Shown: positions 8,731 to 17,341 of the stretch, in pieces
Numbering within the stretch: position 1 is the first letter of the stretch
Layout: the number at the start of each line of letters is the position of its first letter
Assembly (NCBI RefSeq): GCF_003151135.1
Contig: NZ_QEQK01000007.1
Span: forward strand, 82,501-146,500
From: Abyssibacter profundi
GTDB lineage: Bacteria; Pseudomonadota; Gammaproteobacteria; Nevskiales; OUC007
Direction of reading: 5' to 3'
Length of the DNA stretch: 64,000 nt
Made by a program: the position numbers and the translations under genes
The notes under the pieces: model-generated
Database searches by the model: none
What the model was told of the DNA's origin: nothing
The model's input: only the letters and a program-made list of their open reading frames with translations

Positions 8731-9213
8731 CTAGCCGGTCGGCGGCTGAATCAGCGGCCCCAATTCGTTCAATGCGCGGCGGTAGACATCCCGCTTGAAG
8801 AAAATCACCCGCTCGGCGGGCTCGTCCGGCCCAACCCACTGCCAGCGCTCGAACTCCGGCTCGTCATGGGCATCGAACCGAATGGCTGACTCGTCGCTGC
8901 GCAGCCGCAACAGATACCAGATCTGCTTCTGACCGATGCATAACGGCCGCTTGTTGCGGCGGACAAAGCGTTTGGGCAGGCGATACCGCAACCAGCGCTC
9001 GGTGCGTCCGAGACACTCGACATCATCGGGGTCCAGCCCCAGTTCTTCGTGCAATTCTCGGTACATCGCCTGCCGTGGCGACTCACCCCGGCTGATCCCG
9101 CCCTGCGGAAATTGCCAGGCATCCTGGCCAATTCGCTTGGCGATTAACAACTCACCCTTATCATTGGCGATGATGATTCCGACGTTGGCACGAAAGCCGT
9201 CTGCGTCGATCAC
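8731..9213 (-). CDS. rppH: RNA pyrophosphohydrolase (Nudix)
   Basis: Removes pyrophosphate from the 5' end of mRNA, opening transcripts to RNase E decay. The product (about 160 aa) carries the full Nudix box from [20 protein letters not shown] on to LGL, preceded by WQFPQGG, and LRYRLPKR and [11 protein letters not shown] match RppH throughout. GTG at 9213 ([12 protein letters not shown]) is chosen because it aligns with the MIDDDGYRPNVG start of known RppH. The frame continues up to an ATG at 9267 that would add 18 atypical residues. Divergent from the HAD phosphatase. Confidence 0.93.
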   Translation of the reverse strand: MIDADGFRANVGIIIANDKGELLIAKRIGQDAWQFPQGGISRGESPRQAMYRELHEELGLDPDDVECLGRTERWLRYRLPKRFVRRNKRPLCIGQKQIWYLLRLRSDESAIRFDAHDEPEFERWQWVGPDEPAERVIFFKRDVYRRALNELGPLIQPPTG

Positions 9214-9267
9214 GGTGGCTTGCCACTTCTGATTCTTGATTCCCCGCATTCTAGTACGAGATCGCAT

Positions 9268-9927
9268 ATGGCCCGCAACTTGGCACTTTTCGACCTGGAC
9301 AACACCTTGCTGCTGGGGGACTCAGACTACAGCTGGGGCGAGTTTCTTGTTCGGGAAGGACTGGTCGATGCGCAGGACTATTTCGAAAAAAATCGAGCAT
9401 TCCACGAGGACTACAAGGCCGGCCAACTCGACATGAATGCGTTCTTTGCCTTCAGCCTACAGCCCTTAATTGATCACGGGGTCACGACGCTGCAAGCACT
9501 GCGCCCCAAGTTCATGGAGACCGTGGTCAAACCGATGATCGCGCCCGGTGCAGCCGCGCTGCTGGACGCACACGCAGCGGACTTCCGCGTCATCATTACG
9601 GCCACCAGCAGCTTCATCACCCAACCGATTGCCGAGCATTTCGGCGTGGACCTGCTGATTGCCACGGATCCAGAGATCGTCGATGGCTGCGCCACCGGCC
9701 GCATCGCGGGTACGCCCTGCTACCAGGCGGGAAAGATCACCAAGCTACAAGACTGGCTGGCATCGAGCGCGCAGGCGTTTGAACAGAGCTGGTTCTATTC
9801 CGACTCCATTAACGACCTGCCGCTGCTGGAATGGTCAGATCATCCGCATGCCGTCCATCCGGATGATCGGCTGCGGGCCATTGCCGAGGCACGAAACTGG
9901 CCAATCCTAAGCCTGGAAACGGCCTAG
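9268..9927 (+). CDS. HAD-IB family phosphatase (SerB-like)
   Basis: Cytoplasmic HAD hydrolase of the phosphoserine phosphatase-like IB subfamily, 219 aa. Motif I is FDLDNTLL with D9 as nucleophile and D11 as acid/base. Motif II is ITATSS, the motif III lysine is in AGKITKL, and motif IV is [12 protein letters not shown] helical cap lies between motifs I and II. The substrate is unknown; relatives act on small phosphomonoesters such as phosphoserine. The upstream open frame is not used, since residue 1 at 9268 gives the family start MARNLALFD. Confidence 0.88.
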   Translation: MARNLALFDLDNTLLLGDSDYSWGEFLVREGLVDAQDYFEKNRAFHEDYKAGQLDMNAFFAFSLQPLIDHGVTTLQALRPKFMETVVKPMIAPGAAALLDAHAADFRVIITATSSFITQPIAEHFGVDLLIATDPEIVDGCATGRIAGTPCYQAGKITKLQDWLASSAQAFEQSWFYSDSINDLPLLEWSDHPHAVHPDDRLRAIAEARNWPILSLETA

Positions 9928-9960
9928 GCAAGATCGATCCACTGAATTGATCGGCAAAGT

Positions 9961-10746
9961 TTAGCCGTCGCCAAGAACAGCCACTGCAGAGGCGCGCAGA
10001 CGACCGTTTGTAGCCAATACGCTGGTGGTGTCCAGATCGATGGGGCCACCATCCAGGTCGGTGATGTCGCCACCGGCTTCGCGCAGAATCACGGTCAGAG
10101 CGGCGATATCCAGGATGTTCACATCCGATTCGATGACCACATCCAGCTTGCCCGAGGCGAGCAGGTGATAGTGGTAGAAATCGCCATAGCCACGAATGCG
10201 GTGGACCTGCTGGATCAGCTGCCCCAAAGACGCCCAGCGCGAACCGGCGGCCAGTGTTGGTACATTGCCGATCGACAGCGTGCTGCGCGCCAGGCTGTCC
10301 ACATCGCTCACCTGGATCGGTGCACCGTTCAACCACGCACCCTGCCCCTGCTCGGCCCAGGCCACCTGCCCACCATCAAAGCACGGCGCTGACGACACAC
10401 CCACCAGCAGATCGCCGTGATGCAGCAGCGCGATCTGTGTCGAAAAGAAGGGATACCCCCGGACAAAGCTCTTGGTCCCATCAATGGGGTCGATGAGCCA
10501 GACGTACTCTGCATCAATCGATTCGCGCCCCAGTTCTTCACCATAGAAACCATGGTCGGGGAACGCCCGGCCCAGGACAGCCTTGATCGCCTTTTCGCAG
10601 GCGATGTCGACCTCCGTCACCGGGCTGTCATCCGCCTTGATCTGCACATCGAACGCGCCTTGATAGCGTGATCGAATGATCTCGGCCGCAGCTTCTGCCG
10701 CCTCGAGGGCAGCCTGAACAAAGGGGGACGGGGTGGGTTGCGTCAT
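9961..10746 (-). CDS. hisN: Inositol-monophosphatase-fold phosphatase, probable histidinol-phosphatase
   Basis: Mg-dependent phosphatase, 261 aa. The IMPase metal sites are present: GEELG (the glutamate), DPIDGTKSFVRGYPFF, and DVNILDIAALTVILREAGG near the end. The sequence GTKSFVRGYPFFSTQIALLHHG is characteristic of the HisN group that dephosphorylates histidinol phosphate, rather than SuhB, where GTTNF is usual. No his genes are nearby, so the pathway assignment rests on subfamily resemblance. Divergent from the cobalamin operon. Confidence 0.82.
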   Translation of the reverse strand: MTQPTPSPFVQAALEAAEAAAEIIRSRYQGAFDVQIKADDSPVTEVDIACEKAIKAVLGRAFPDHGFYGEELGRESIDAEYVWLIDPIDGTKSFVRGYPFFSTQIALLHHGDLLVGVSSAPCFDGGQVAWAEQGQGAWLNGAPIQVSDVDSLARSTLSIGNVPTLAAGSRWASLGQLIQQVHRIRGYGDFYHYHLLASGKLDVVIESDVNILDIAALTVILREAGGDITDLDGGPIDLDTTSVLATNGRLRASAVAVLGDG

Positions 10747-10851
10747 GTTGGTTCCTGTCAGCTAGCGGGGCCAATGGCGCGGCATGGTCCGCGATTCGCC
10801 AGCATCTGCCAAGCCGCATCGTTGACCGCTCACTGAACAACACCGTAGGCT

Positions 10852-11055
10852 TCGCCGCGTTGTTGGATACGGGAAGTGGGTCATGCGCCAGTCGCGACCA
10901 AGCCCACGCTGCCCCCGCAACGGTAGGTGAGAACACCCGTCCGGCCCCTCACGCCACTGCGCCACGCGCGGGAAGGCTGCCGGATGGGCTCACGAGCCCG
11001 GAGACCGCCCAACTTCGAGACCCTTGTTCCTCACGGTGGGTGAGGCACTGGTTCC
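10852..11055 (+). ncRNA. Cobalamin (AdoCbl) riboswitch
   Basis: The conserved B12-riboswitch elements appear in order: GGGAA (10871), CTGCCCCCGCAA (the B12 box, about 10909-10920), CCACTG (10954), GGGAAGG (about 10970) and GAGCCCGGAGACC (about 10993). A small CCTCA...TGAGG hairpin (about 11029-11045) follows that may form the kissing loop. It lies directly ahead of btuB and should lower its expression when adenosylcobalamin is abundant. No intrinsic terminator is seen, so control is probably translational or Rho-linked. Exact edges are approximate. Confidence 0.92.
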
Positions 11056-11099
11056 GCCCCGTCCGGCTACGACCGGTCGGCGGCTCGAGTCATGATCGG

Positions 11100-13136
11100 A
11101 TGTCGCAGAATCTGTACAGCTTGACTGGCCCCATTACGCTGGCCCGGCACGGCCTGCGCGCAATGGCGTTGGCCGCCGGCGTGCTATGCGCCGCCGTGAG
11201 CGCGGCCCAATCCCCGGGCGACAGCCAAACGCTGCCCCCTGTGGAAGTCTCGGGACAGGCCAGCGAGATCGAAACCCTGGGCCATGTGGAGCGAATCAAC
11301 ACGGCTCGGGCGCGCGCCCGGGCCCTGGAACTCACCGACCTGCTCGACCAGCAGGCGGGGTTGCAGGTCCGGCGCAGCGGTGGCTTCGGCAGTTTCGCGA
11401 CCGTCTCGGCGCGCGGTGCCTCGGCACAGCAGACCACGTTGACACTGAACGGGCTCCCGCTGGCGCCCACGATTTCGGGTGATTTCAATCTGGGGGCGCT
11501 CAGCCTCAAGCAAATCGATCACATTGATCTATATGCCGGCTACGCGCCCATCGAGTTCGCCGCTGCCGGCCCTGGCGGGGTCATTGACCTGCGCACGGAC
11601 CCGGAGGGCTGGATGCCCAGCGGCTACGCCAGCACTGGCTCGGCCAGCACCTGGCAGGCCGGTGCCCGTACAAGCCTCGAGCATGGCCTCGCCCGCCATG
11701 GATTCAGCCTCGGCGTGGCGGCAAGCGACAACGACTATTCGATCCGTAACCCCAACCGGGCCTTCGACCCCTCCGACCCCGACCGGCGCCGCGAAGAACC
11801 CCGGCGCAATGCGGATGTGCGGCGCGTCCATGGACTGTATGTCGGCCGATGGGGCGCCGATGACGGACCGCGCATGGACAGCCTCATTCAGCTTCAGGAT
11901 CAGGATCAGGGCATTCCGGACGCCCGCAACAGCACACTCGCCCGCACCCGCCTGGGTAGTCAGCAAGCCAATCTGCAAACCCGCATTCGCTGGAGCGAAC
12001 CCGGCGTTTGGCCGCTTGGGCTCACAACACGCGGCTTCTGGCAGGCCAGCCGGCTCCGATACGACGATCGCCAGGATCAAGTCGGCATCTCCGCGCAGCT
12101 CACCGACACCCGGCAACACCACTACGGCGCGGACTTGCTGGCCAGGACAGAGCTGACACCGGCACTGCACTGGTCCGGTCTGGCCCGGCTGTCCCGCGAG
12201 ACCTACCGCGCCACCGACCTGCTGCGGAATCGACAGGATAGCGGCGCGCGTCAGCATGCGCAGCTGGCCACCGAACTGCACTGGGAACGAGATTCGGCGC
12301 TAAGCAGCAGCGCCACGCTTCGGCACCAGATCGTGGAAGACCGCTTTGCGGCGCAGCGCCACCAGCGCGATACCGCCACGACCTGGCAGCTGGCGGCGCA
12401 GTGGTCGCCGACATCCCCCTGGCAACTGCACGTCAACGGTGGCCGGTCGATCCGACCACCCACCTTCTTTGAACGCTTTGGTGATCGCGGACTGTTTATT
12501 GGCAACAGCACGCTACGCCCCGAGTCCGGACGCAACCTCAACCTAGGCCTGGGCTGGGTCCATCTGCCCTGGCGCGCCAGCATCGAGGCCTACGCCAGCC
12601 TGCTGGACGATGCCATCGTCACCCAGTTCGACGTGCTATCAGGCATCGGACGCGCGGAGAACGCCGACAGCGCACGCGTCTGGGGCGCCGAAGCGCGATT
12701 AACCGGCACCTGGGGGCTGGGGCCAGCGGGTCGACTCAACCTGGTGCTACGCGCCGCGGCGCAGGACACCGAGAACACCAGCGCAGGCGTGCTCAACGGC
12801 AAGCAATTGCCCGGCCGCTTCCGCCAGAAAGGCTTCTCAAGCCTGACCTGGCTGCTGCCACGCGACTACGAGCTGTTCTACGAGGTGTTACTGGAACGCG
12901 GCCGCTTCTACGACAGCCTCAACAGCCGACCCGCCCCCGATGTTCAGGTCCACGACCTGGGCTTGCGCAAAGTGCTCCCACTGGGTCGATACCGCCTCGA
13001 CCTGGGTGGCGAGATTCGCAATCTCACCGACCAACACACCCAAGATTTCAGCGCCCAGCCGCAACCGGGCCGCCAGTTCTTCGTCAGCCTCGAATGGGTG
13101 CTGGCGCCGACGCCCCACCATGGAATGGATTCATGA
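11100..13136 (+). CDS. btuB: TonB-dependent vitamin B12 receptor
   Basis: Outer-membrane beta-barrel that imports cobalamin using TonB energy. The 678-aa product has an N-terminal signal peptide (hydrophobic AMALAAGVLCAAVSA), a TonB-box-like stretch before the plug (LPPVEVSG), plug motifs LQVRRSGGFGSFATVSARG and GPGGVIDLRT, then amphipathic strands. The frame is open back to 10860 across the riboswitch; the ATG at 11100 is the first start after it. The last barrel strand (RQFFVSLEWVL) is followed by about ten extra residues, unlike the usual aromatic end, perhaps because the coding end overlaps the next gene by 4 bp. The B12 ligand is inferred from the riboswitch and neighbours. Confidence 0.9.
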   Translation: MSQNLYSLTGPITLARHGLRAMALAAGVLCAAVSAAQSPGDSQTLPPVEVSGQASEIETLGHVERINTARARARALELTDLLDQQAGLQVRRSGGFGSFATVSARGASAQQTTLTLNGLPLAPTISGDFNLGALSLKQIDHIDLYAGYAPIEFAAAGPGGVIDLRTDPEGWMPSGYASTGSASTWQAGARTSLEHGLARHGFSLGVAASDNDYSIRNPNRAFDPSDPDRRREEPRRNADVRRVHGLYVGRWGADDGPRMDSLIQLQDQDQGIPDARNSTLARTRLGSQQANLQTRIRWSEPGVWPLGLTTRGFWQASRLRYDDRQDQVGISAQLTDTRQHHYGADLLARTELTPALHWSGLARLSRETYRATDLLRNRQDSGARQHAQLATELHWERDSALSSSATLRHQIVEDRFAAQRHQRDTATTWQLAAQWSPTSPWQLHVNGGRSIRPPTFFERFGDRGLFIGNSTLRPESGRNLNLGLGWVHLPWRASIEAYASLLDDAIVTQFDVLSGIGRAENADSARVWGAEARLTGTWGLGPAGRLNLVLRAAAQDTENTSAGVLNGKQLPGRFRQKGFSSLTWLLPRDYELFYEVLLERGRFYDSLNSRPAPDVQVHDLGLRKVLPLGRYRLDLGGEIRNLTDQHTQDFSAQPQPGRQFFVSLEWVLAPTPHHGMDS

Positions 13137-14350
13137 CCCGACAAGCACCTCTCACAACACCCCGTCTGCTCCGCCTAAGCCTCCCCCTCGCAGCAGGCCT
13201 GCTCGCCGCCTGCGGCAGCTCTGACTCAGACATCGACCTCATTGTCGATGGGCCGCAACTGGCGGTGGTCACCACCACCGCATCCGATTTCACTAGCGGC
13301 GCACATGCTCTGGTCGAGATCGAGGCGCCCTACCAGACCACGGACGATCTGGATGCAGCGGAGTCTGACATCAGCGTGACCACCTACGGCGAACACATTT
13401 TCAAGCTCCGTCGCTTCAATCTCGACACGGTCACCAAGTACCGACTCGACGCACCGGCCACTCCGGTCTGGCAGTACTCCACGCTCGATGCCGATGACAG
13501 CAGCTCGGCCAATCCCTACGACCTGGTTTTCGCGGCCACCGACAAGGCGTTTCTGCTCCGCTACGGCAGCGACACCGCGTGGATTACCGACCCGAGCGTC
13601 GGCGCCAACCAAGAGGCTGACTTCAAGACCGGGGAGCTGGACCTGTCGGCCTACAACCCGCAGAACGAGGACGGCAGCACCGCGAGCAACCCGAACATGG
13701 CCGCCGGCCTGGTCGTCAATGGCCAGTTGTATGTCGCCATGCAGCGCTTCGATGACAACTTCAATCTGCATGACGCCTATGTCGCGGTCTTCGATCTCGG
13801 CACCGACACCGAAATCCAGACGGGCCAGGACCCGGTACTCCCTGGCATCCCGTTGCCCGTACGCAATCCCATGGCGCTGGACTATGACCCCACGCTAGAT
13901 CGAATTTTCGTCGTCGGTGCCGGGTCGACCTTCCCGTCCAGCGACTACAGCGGCGGGATCGCCGTGATCGACCCCAGCAGCTTCGAAACCGAATTGCTGA
14001 TCGATGACACGGCCAGCACCGGCAGTTTTGGCGCCATGGAAGTCGTCAGCCAGGACCGCGGCTACCTCATCACCTCGGCCGGCTTCGCCAACAACACGCT
14101 GGTTGCCTTCGACCCGCGCGACGGCAGCTTCTACAACAGCACGGCCGGTCAGCCGGGAGCGGTTGCCGGGTTGTCACAGACCAATCTGACGGCGCTGGCT
14201 GCCGATATCGGCGACAGACTCTGGGTCGGTCGTGGCTCGGACAGCAACCCCGGCCTCACCGTCATCGACACGCTGGATGACAGCGTCGTACAGTCGCTGA
14301 TCCCGCTATCGCGCAACCCGGCGCGCGTGGTGTTCATCCGCGCCCGCTAG
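13133..14350 (+). CDS. Beta-propeller lipoprotein in the B12 operon (BtuG-like in context)
   Basis: The 405-aa protein has a lipoprotein signal (LAAGLLAACGSS, cysteine about residue 24), an acidic mature start, and then five or more repeats with the pattern of YncE/SMP-30 propeller blades: NPYDLVFAATDKAFLLRYG, NPMALDYDPTLDRIFVVGAG, GGIAVIDPSS, NTLVAFDPRDG, LTVIDTLDD. Its ATG overlaps the btuB stop (ATGA), so the two are translationally coupled behind the riboswitch. In Bacteroides, BtuG is a surface propeller lipoprotein that caps BtuB and captures B12. No family match beyond the fold is claimed; a BtuB-partner role is inference from fold and position. Confidence 0.8.
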   Translation: MTRQAPLTTPRLLRLSLPLAAGLLAACGSSDSDIDLIVDGPQLAVVTTTASDFTSGAHALVEIEAPYQTTDDLDAAESDISVTTYGEHIFKLRRFNLDTVTKYRLDAPATPVWQYSTLDADDSSSANPYDLVFAATDKAFLLRYGSDTAWITDPSVGANQEADFKTGELDLSAYNPQNEDGSTASNPNMAAGLVVNGQLYVAMQRFDDNFNLHDAYVAVFDLGTDTEIQTGQDPVLPGIPLPVRNPMALDYDPTLDRIFVVGAGSTFPSSDYSGGIAVIDPSSFETELLIDDTASTGSFGAMEVVSQDRGYLITSAGFANNTLVAFDPRDGSFYNSTAGQPGAVAGLSQTNLTALAADIGDRLWVGRGSDSNPGLTVIDTLDDSVVQSLIPLSRNPARVVFIRAR

Positions 14351-14365
14351 GCAGTAGCACGTCGA

Positions 14366-14390
14366 CACCCGGCAGCGACGCTGCCGGGTG
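14366..14390 (+). other. Strong hairpin between the propeller gene and the adenosyltransferase gene
   Basis: Perfect 11-base stem CACCCGGCAGC / GCTGCCGGGTG closed by a GAC loop, without a following U-run. It sits in the 70-base gap inside the cobalamin operon and may act as an RNA stability or attenuation element rather than a terminator. Confidence 0.6.
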
Positions 14391-14420
14391 CTCACGCCCC
14401 ACTCCAGAGGAGCCGCTTCC

Positions 14421-14963
14421 ATGGGCCACCGACTCAGCAAGATCGTGACGCGCACCGGCGACGCCGGCACCAGTGGGCTGGCGGACGGCGAGCGTCTGCC
14501 CAAGACCCATCCAAGGTTCCAGGCCATGGGCGATGTGGACGAGTTGAACGCATTGCTGGGCGTGTTGTTGGCCCACCACATCGCGGAACGCTTCGCCGCG
14601 CCGCTCAGGCCGGTCCAGCATCAGCTCTTCAACCTCGGTGGCGAGCTCGCCATGCCCGGCCAGGCTCTGATCCGCGAGGACCATGTGGCGGCCCTGGAGC
14701 AGGCATTGGAACCACTGAATGCCGACCTGCCTCCGCTCAAGGAATTTGTGCTACCCACCGGCCCGCTGCCCGTGGTCACCACCCATCACGCCCGTGCTGT
14801 CTGCCGCCGGGCAGAGCGTGCGGTCTGGGCCGTCATGGAGGAGGACGACGACGCCTCACGACTGCCCGCGGTCTACCTGAACCGGCTCTCCGACCTGCTA
14901 TTCGTCATTGCCCGGCAGCTTGCCCGGGCGGCGAATCCACAGGAACAGACCTGGCAGATCTAA
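14421..14963 (+). CDS. Cob(I)alamin adenosyltransferase, PduO type
   Basis: Transfers adenosyl from ATP to cob(I)alamin, making the AdoCbl coenzyme in the cytoplasm. The 180-aa product has the N-terminal ATP motif TRTGDAGTSGL, GDVDELNALLG, the arginine-rich RRAERAV helix, and NRLSDLLFVIAR near the end. These identify the PduO/MMAB family rather than CobA/BtuR. An ATG at 14421 follows a good AGAGGAG site; the frame also opens at 14388. As the third gene after the riboswitch it converts imported B12 to the form the riboswitch senses. Its last 59 bases overlap the end of btuF on the other strand. Confidence 0.92.
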   Translation: MGHRLSKIVTRTGDAGTSGLADGERLPKTHPRFQAMGDVDELNALLGVLLAHHIAERFAAPLRPVQHQLFNLGGELAMPGQALIREDHVAALEQALEPLNADLPPLKEFVLPTGPLPVVTTHHARAVCRRAERAVWAVMEEDDDASRLPAVYLNRLSDLLFVIARQLARAANPQEQTWQI

Positions 14964-15759
14964 CAGCGCTCACGTGATCACATACCCGCTCGGTTCCTAG
15001 TAACAACCGAGGTCCTGGCCGGGTCAGCCAATCCGCCGGGATGTGATGCAGCTGTCGTTGGGCCACCGCCGGGATGGCCTCCAGTCGACGCCAGGGCCGC
15101 TCTCCGGTCGGGCTGCTGTACAGCAAGAGTTCGGGCCGGGCCGCCAGCACAGCCTCGCGGCTGACCTGCGGCGCAATCACCGGGGCATCGGCAAAGACAT
15201 TGCGTCCGCCGCACCAGCGAATGACATCCGATGCCACATGCGCATCACTCAGCGTGTAGAGCGGCGACTCCGAGACCTGGTAGAACACGGCCACCGGCCG
15301 GCCCGTGCGCACGCGCAGCGCCTCCAGTCGCTGCTCGAATGCCTCGGCAGCCTCGCGACCGGCCTCAGCGCGGCCCAGCAACTGGCCGATGCGGCGCATC
15401 GCTGCGGCGACCTCGGGCAAACGTTGGACCTCGATGATCTCGACTGGCAGCTGCAACGCCCGCAATCGCTGGATCTCGGACAGCGGCGTTCCGCCGCCCC
15501 AGGCCAGCACAAGCGTCGGGCGTAGCGTGAGGATTTGTTCCTCGTTGAACTGGAATGCATCGCCAACCGAAGGCAAACCGCGAATCTCTGGCGGATGGTC
15601 CGAATAACGGCTGACGCCCACCAAATGATCGGCGCCCCCCACCGCCGCGACCAGCTCAGCCAGGTGCGGCGCCAGCGTGATCACGCGAGGGGCTGCGATA
15701 CCCGTTAAGGGGCTGAGCAGCAGCATCAGCAGCACGGCCCGACAGCACCCGCGCGTCAT
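14905..15759 (-). CDS. btuF: Cobalamin ABC transporter substrate-binding protein
   Basis: Periplasmic protein that carries B12 to the BtuCD importer. The 284-aa product has a signal peptide (VLLMLLLSPLTGIAAP) and the family pattern VITLAPHLAELVAAVG, VGVSRYSDHPPE, LPSVGDAFQFNEEQILTLRPTLVLAWGGG, and a C-terminal lobe with VSREAVLAARPELLLYSSP. No btuC or btuD lies in the window. Its ATG overlaps the ampE stop by 4 bp, so it is carried by the ampD-ampE transcript rather than the riboswitch operon, to which it is convergent. Confidence 0.9.
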   Translation of the reverse strand: MTRGCCRAVLLMLLLSPLTGIAAPRVITLAPHLAELVAAVGGADHLVGVSRYSDHPPEIRGLPSVGDAFQFNEEQILTLRPTLVLAWGGGTPLSEIQRLRALQLPVEIIEVQRLPEVAAAMRRIGQLLGRAEAGREAAEAFEQRLEALRVRTGRPVAVFYQVSESPLYTLSDAHVASDVIRWCGGRNVFADAPVIAPQVSREAVLAARPELLLYSSPTGERPWRRLEAIPAVAQRQLHHIPADWLTRPGPRLLLGTERVCDHVSAVRSARSVPVDSPPGQAAGQ

Positions 15760-16652
15760 CCCAGCCAGCCACCAATGGTGGGCAAAGCCAGCAATGCAAG
15801 CAGGACCAGCAACGCGCGGCCGCGCAAACCCAGCACGGCCTCCAGCGACGCTTCCAATGAGCGGCTGGGCGGCGACTGGCCACGGTCATCCTGAACGCTC
15901 AGCGCGCCGACACCGACAACCGCCAACTGGCGCCAGGTATCCGCCACCCAGTTCACGGCCGGGGTCTGCAGCACACGGTGCCGCTCGGCCAAGGCATCGT
16001 CCGTGCTGCCGGCCAGCGCGTAAAGCATCTGCGTGATCCGGGCGGGCACCCAGGCCATGATGCCGTGCAACCGCGTGGCGGGTTCGAGCGCGCGCGGACT
16101 GTCGCCCGCATCCTGCAGAACCCGCGGCAGTCCCGAGACGATCCGATACGCCACGGCCCCCACCGGCCCCAGCACGAAGAACCACATCAGTACGGCAAAA
16201 CTGCGTTCGTGCGCCTGAATGCAAATCGCGGCGATCACGGAGCGGCGATCGTCGCCCTGACAGGCCTGCGTCAGCCGGCCCGGCGTACTCAACAAATCGG
16301 CGCGTAAACGATCAACAGCGGCCTGGTCACCATTTTCCTGGGCAGCGAGCAGCGCGTGAATCTCCTCACCCAGGTCCCTGGGCCCCAATGACAGCAGCAA
16401 CACCAAGGTGGCGAACACGAACTCAAGCACGCCGTAGACCGCATCGGCCAACAGCCACTGCACGGCCAGCGTCACCAGCAGCGTGGGGCCCAGCAGCCAC
16501 AGCAGCGCCCAGGGGGTATTCCACATGGCAGCCGGCGCGGATCGATGAAACCAGCGAACGTGACGCTCGAACAAGGCGTGCTCGCGCCAGCTCTCCAAAT
16601 GACTGAGCGCACGCTCCAGCCCCAGCGCCAACACCATCGACAGCAGAATCAT
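15756..16652 (-). CDS. ampE: AmpE-like inner membrane protein
   Basis: Multi-spanning membrane protein of the AmpE/CobD-like family, 298 aa. In enterobacteria it is co-transcribed with ampD and linked to beta-lactam signalling, with no known enzyme activity. It starts MILLSMVLALGLERAL, the usual AmpE opening, and has about four to five hydrophobic segments: residues 46-70, 75-92, 155-175 and the C-terminal LVLLALLALPTIGGW. The start overlaps the ampD stop by 4 bp, confirming the ampDE pair. Distant kinship to CobD may explain how btuF came to be attached (inference). Confidence 0.85.
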   Translation of the reverse strand: MILLSMVLALGLERALSHLESWREHALFERHVRWFHRSAPAAMWNTPWALLWLLGPTLLVTLAVQWLLADAVYGVLEFVFATLVLLLSLGPRDLGEEIHALLAAQENGDQAAVDRLRADLLSTPGRLTQACQGDDRRSVIAAICIQAHERSFAVLMWFFVLGPVGAVAYRIVSGLPRVLQDAGDSPRALEPATRLHGIMAWVPARITQMLYALAGSTDDALAERHRVLQTPAVNWVADTWRQLAVVGVGALSVQDDRGQSPPSRSLEASLEAVLGLRGRALLVLLALLALPTIGGWLG

Positions 16653-17212
16653 GCGGCCACCTCCTCCATCCGTGCCCGATACTGCGCCCAGTCGAACGCC
16701 GGGCCAGGGTCGGTTTTGCGACCAGGTGCGATATCGCTATGGCCGACGATACGGTCCGGGGTCACCCCGGGGTACGCATTTCGCAGTACGGCGGTCACCT
16801 CGGCAAGTCGCTCGTATTGCGCCGAGGCATACGGCGCGTCATCGACACCCTCCAACTCGATACCAATCGAGAAGTCATTGCAGCGTTCACGCCCGGCAAA
16901 ACAGGATTGCCCGGCATGCCAGGCCCGCAACACGGTCGGCACGAACTGCAATAAGCCGCCATCTCGACGGATCAGCAGGTGGGCCGACACGCGCAATTGG
17001 TGAATCTCCGCAAAATACGGGTGCGCCGCAGGATCCAGTCGATTGGTGAACAAGGCCTCGATCCACGGCCCGCCAAACTGCCCTGGCGGCAGGCTGATGC
17101 CATGGATCACCAACAGGTCGATCTCGGCATCATCGGGCCGCTCGTCGCAATTGGGCGAGGGGCAGCGCCGCGCGCCCGACAGCCAGCCGGTTTGTGGATC
17201 AAGCGTCACCAT
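16649..17212 (-). CDS. ampD: 1,6-anhydro-N-acetylmuramyl-L-alanine amidase AmpD
   Basis: Cytoplasmic zinc amidase that cuts the peptide from anhydro-muropeptides during cell-wall recycling, thereby limiting AmpC induction. The 187-aa product has the Amidase_2 zinc ligands: H37 in LLVIHGISLPPG, the later histidine in VGHSDIAPGRKTDPGPAFDW, and the aspartate of KTDPGP. RERCNDFSIGIELEG is nearly identical to E. coli AmpD. The ATG at 17212 matches the family start; an upstream ATG at 17248 would add 12 residues. It works in the same pathway as AnmK at 1968. Confidence 0.95.
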   Translation of the reverse strand: MVTLDPQTGWLSGARRCPSPNCDERPDDAEIDLLVIHGISLPPGQFGGPWIEALFTNRLDPAAHPYFAEIHQLRVSAHLLIRRDGGLLQFVPTVLRAWHAGQSCFAGRERCNDFSIGIELEGVDDAPYASAQYERLAEVTAVLRNAYPGVTPDRIVGHSDIAPGRKTDPGPAFDWAQYRARMEEVAA

Positions 17213-17341
17213 GGACGCTAGCTTAACGGGACCGTGCACGGGACACACGCACGTAGCCGCGGCGGCGACCGACTGATGCGTTCGTGCGAAGCCTGCCGAG
17301 ATTCCCTAGGCTTGCACCCTCTCTTCGTCGACCCGATTCGC

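Noticed and set aside
10860-11099. Open frame running from 10860 into btuB, suggesting a longer protein
   Set aside because: The region is a cobalamin riboswitch with all conserved boxes; the extra residues have no signal or barrel character. The frame is open by chance.
11529-12281. A 250-aa open frame opposite btuB
   Set aside because: Shadow of the btuB coding strand; low-complexity A/G/V-rich sequence without a domain.
14378-14420. Possible promoter or terminator ahead of the adenosyltransferase
   Set aside because: No -10/-35 pair and no U-run after the hairpin; treated as an intra-operon structure.
17234-17341. Longer N-terminus of the M16 protease from 17234
   Set aside because: It would hide the lipoprotein signal behind 36 polar residues; the start at 17342 gives a normal lipobox.
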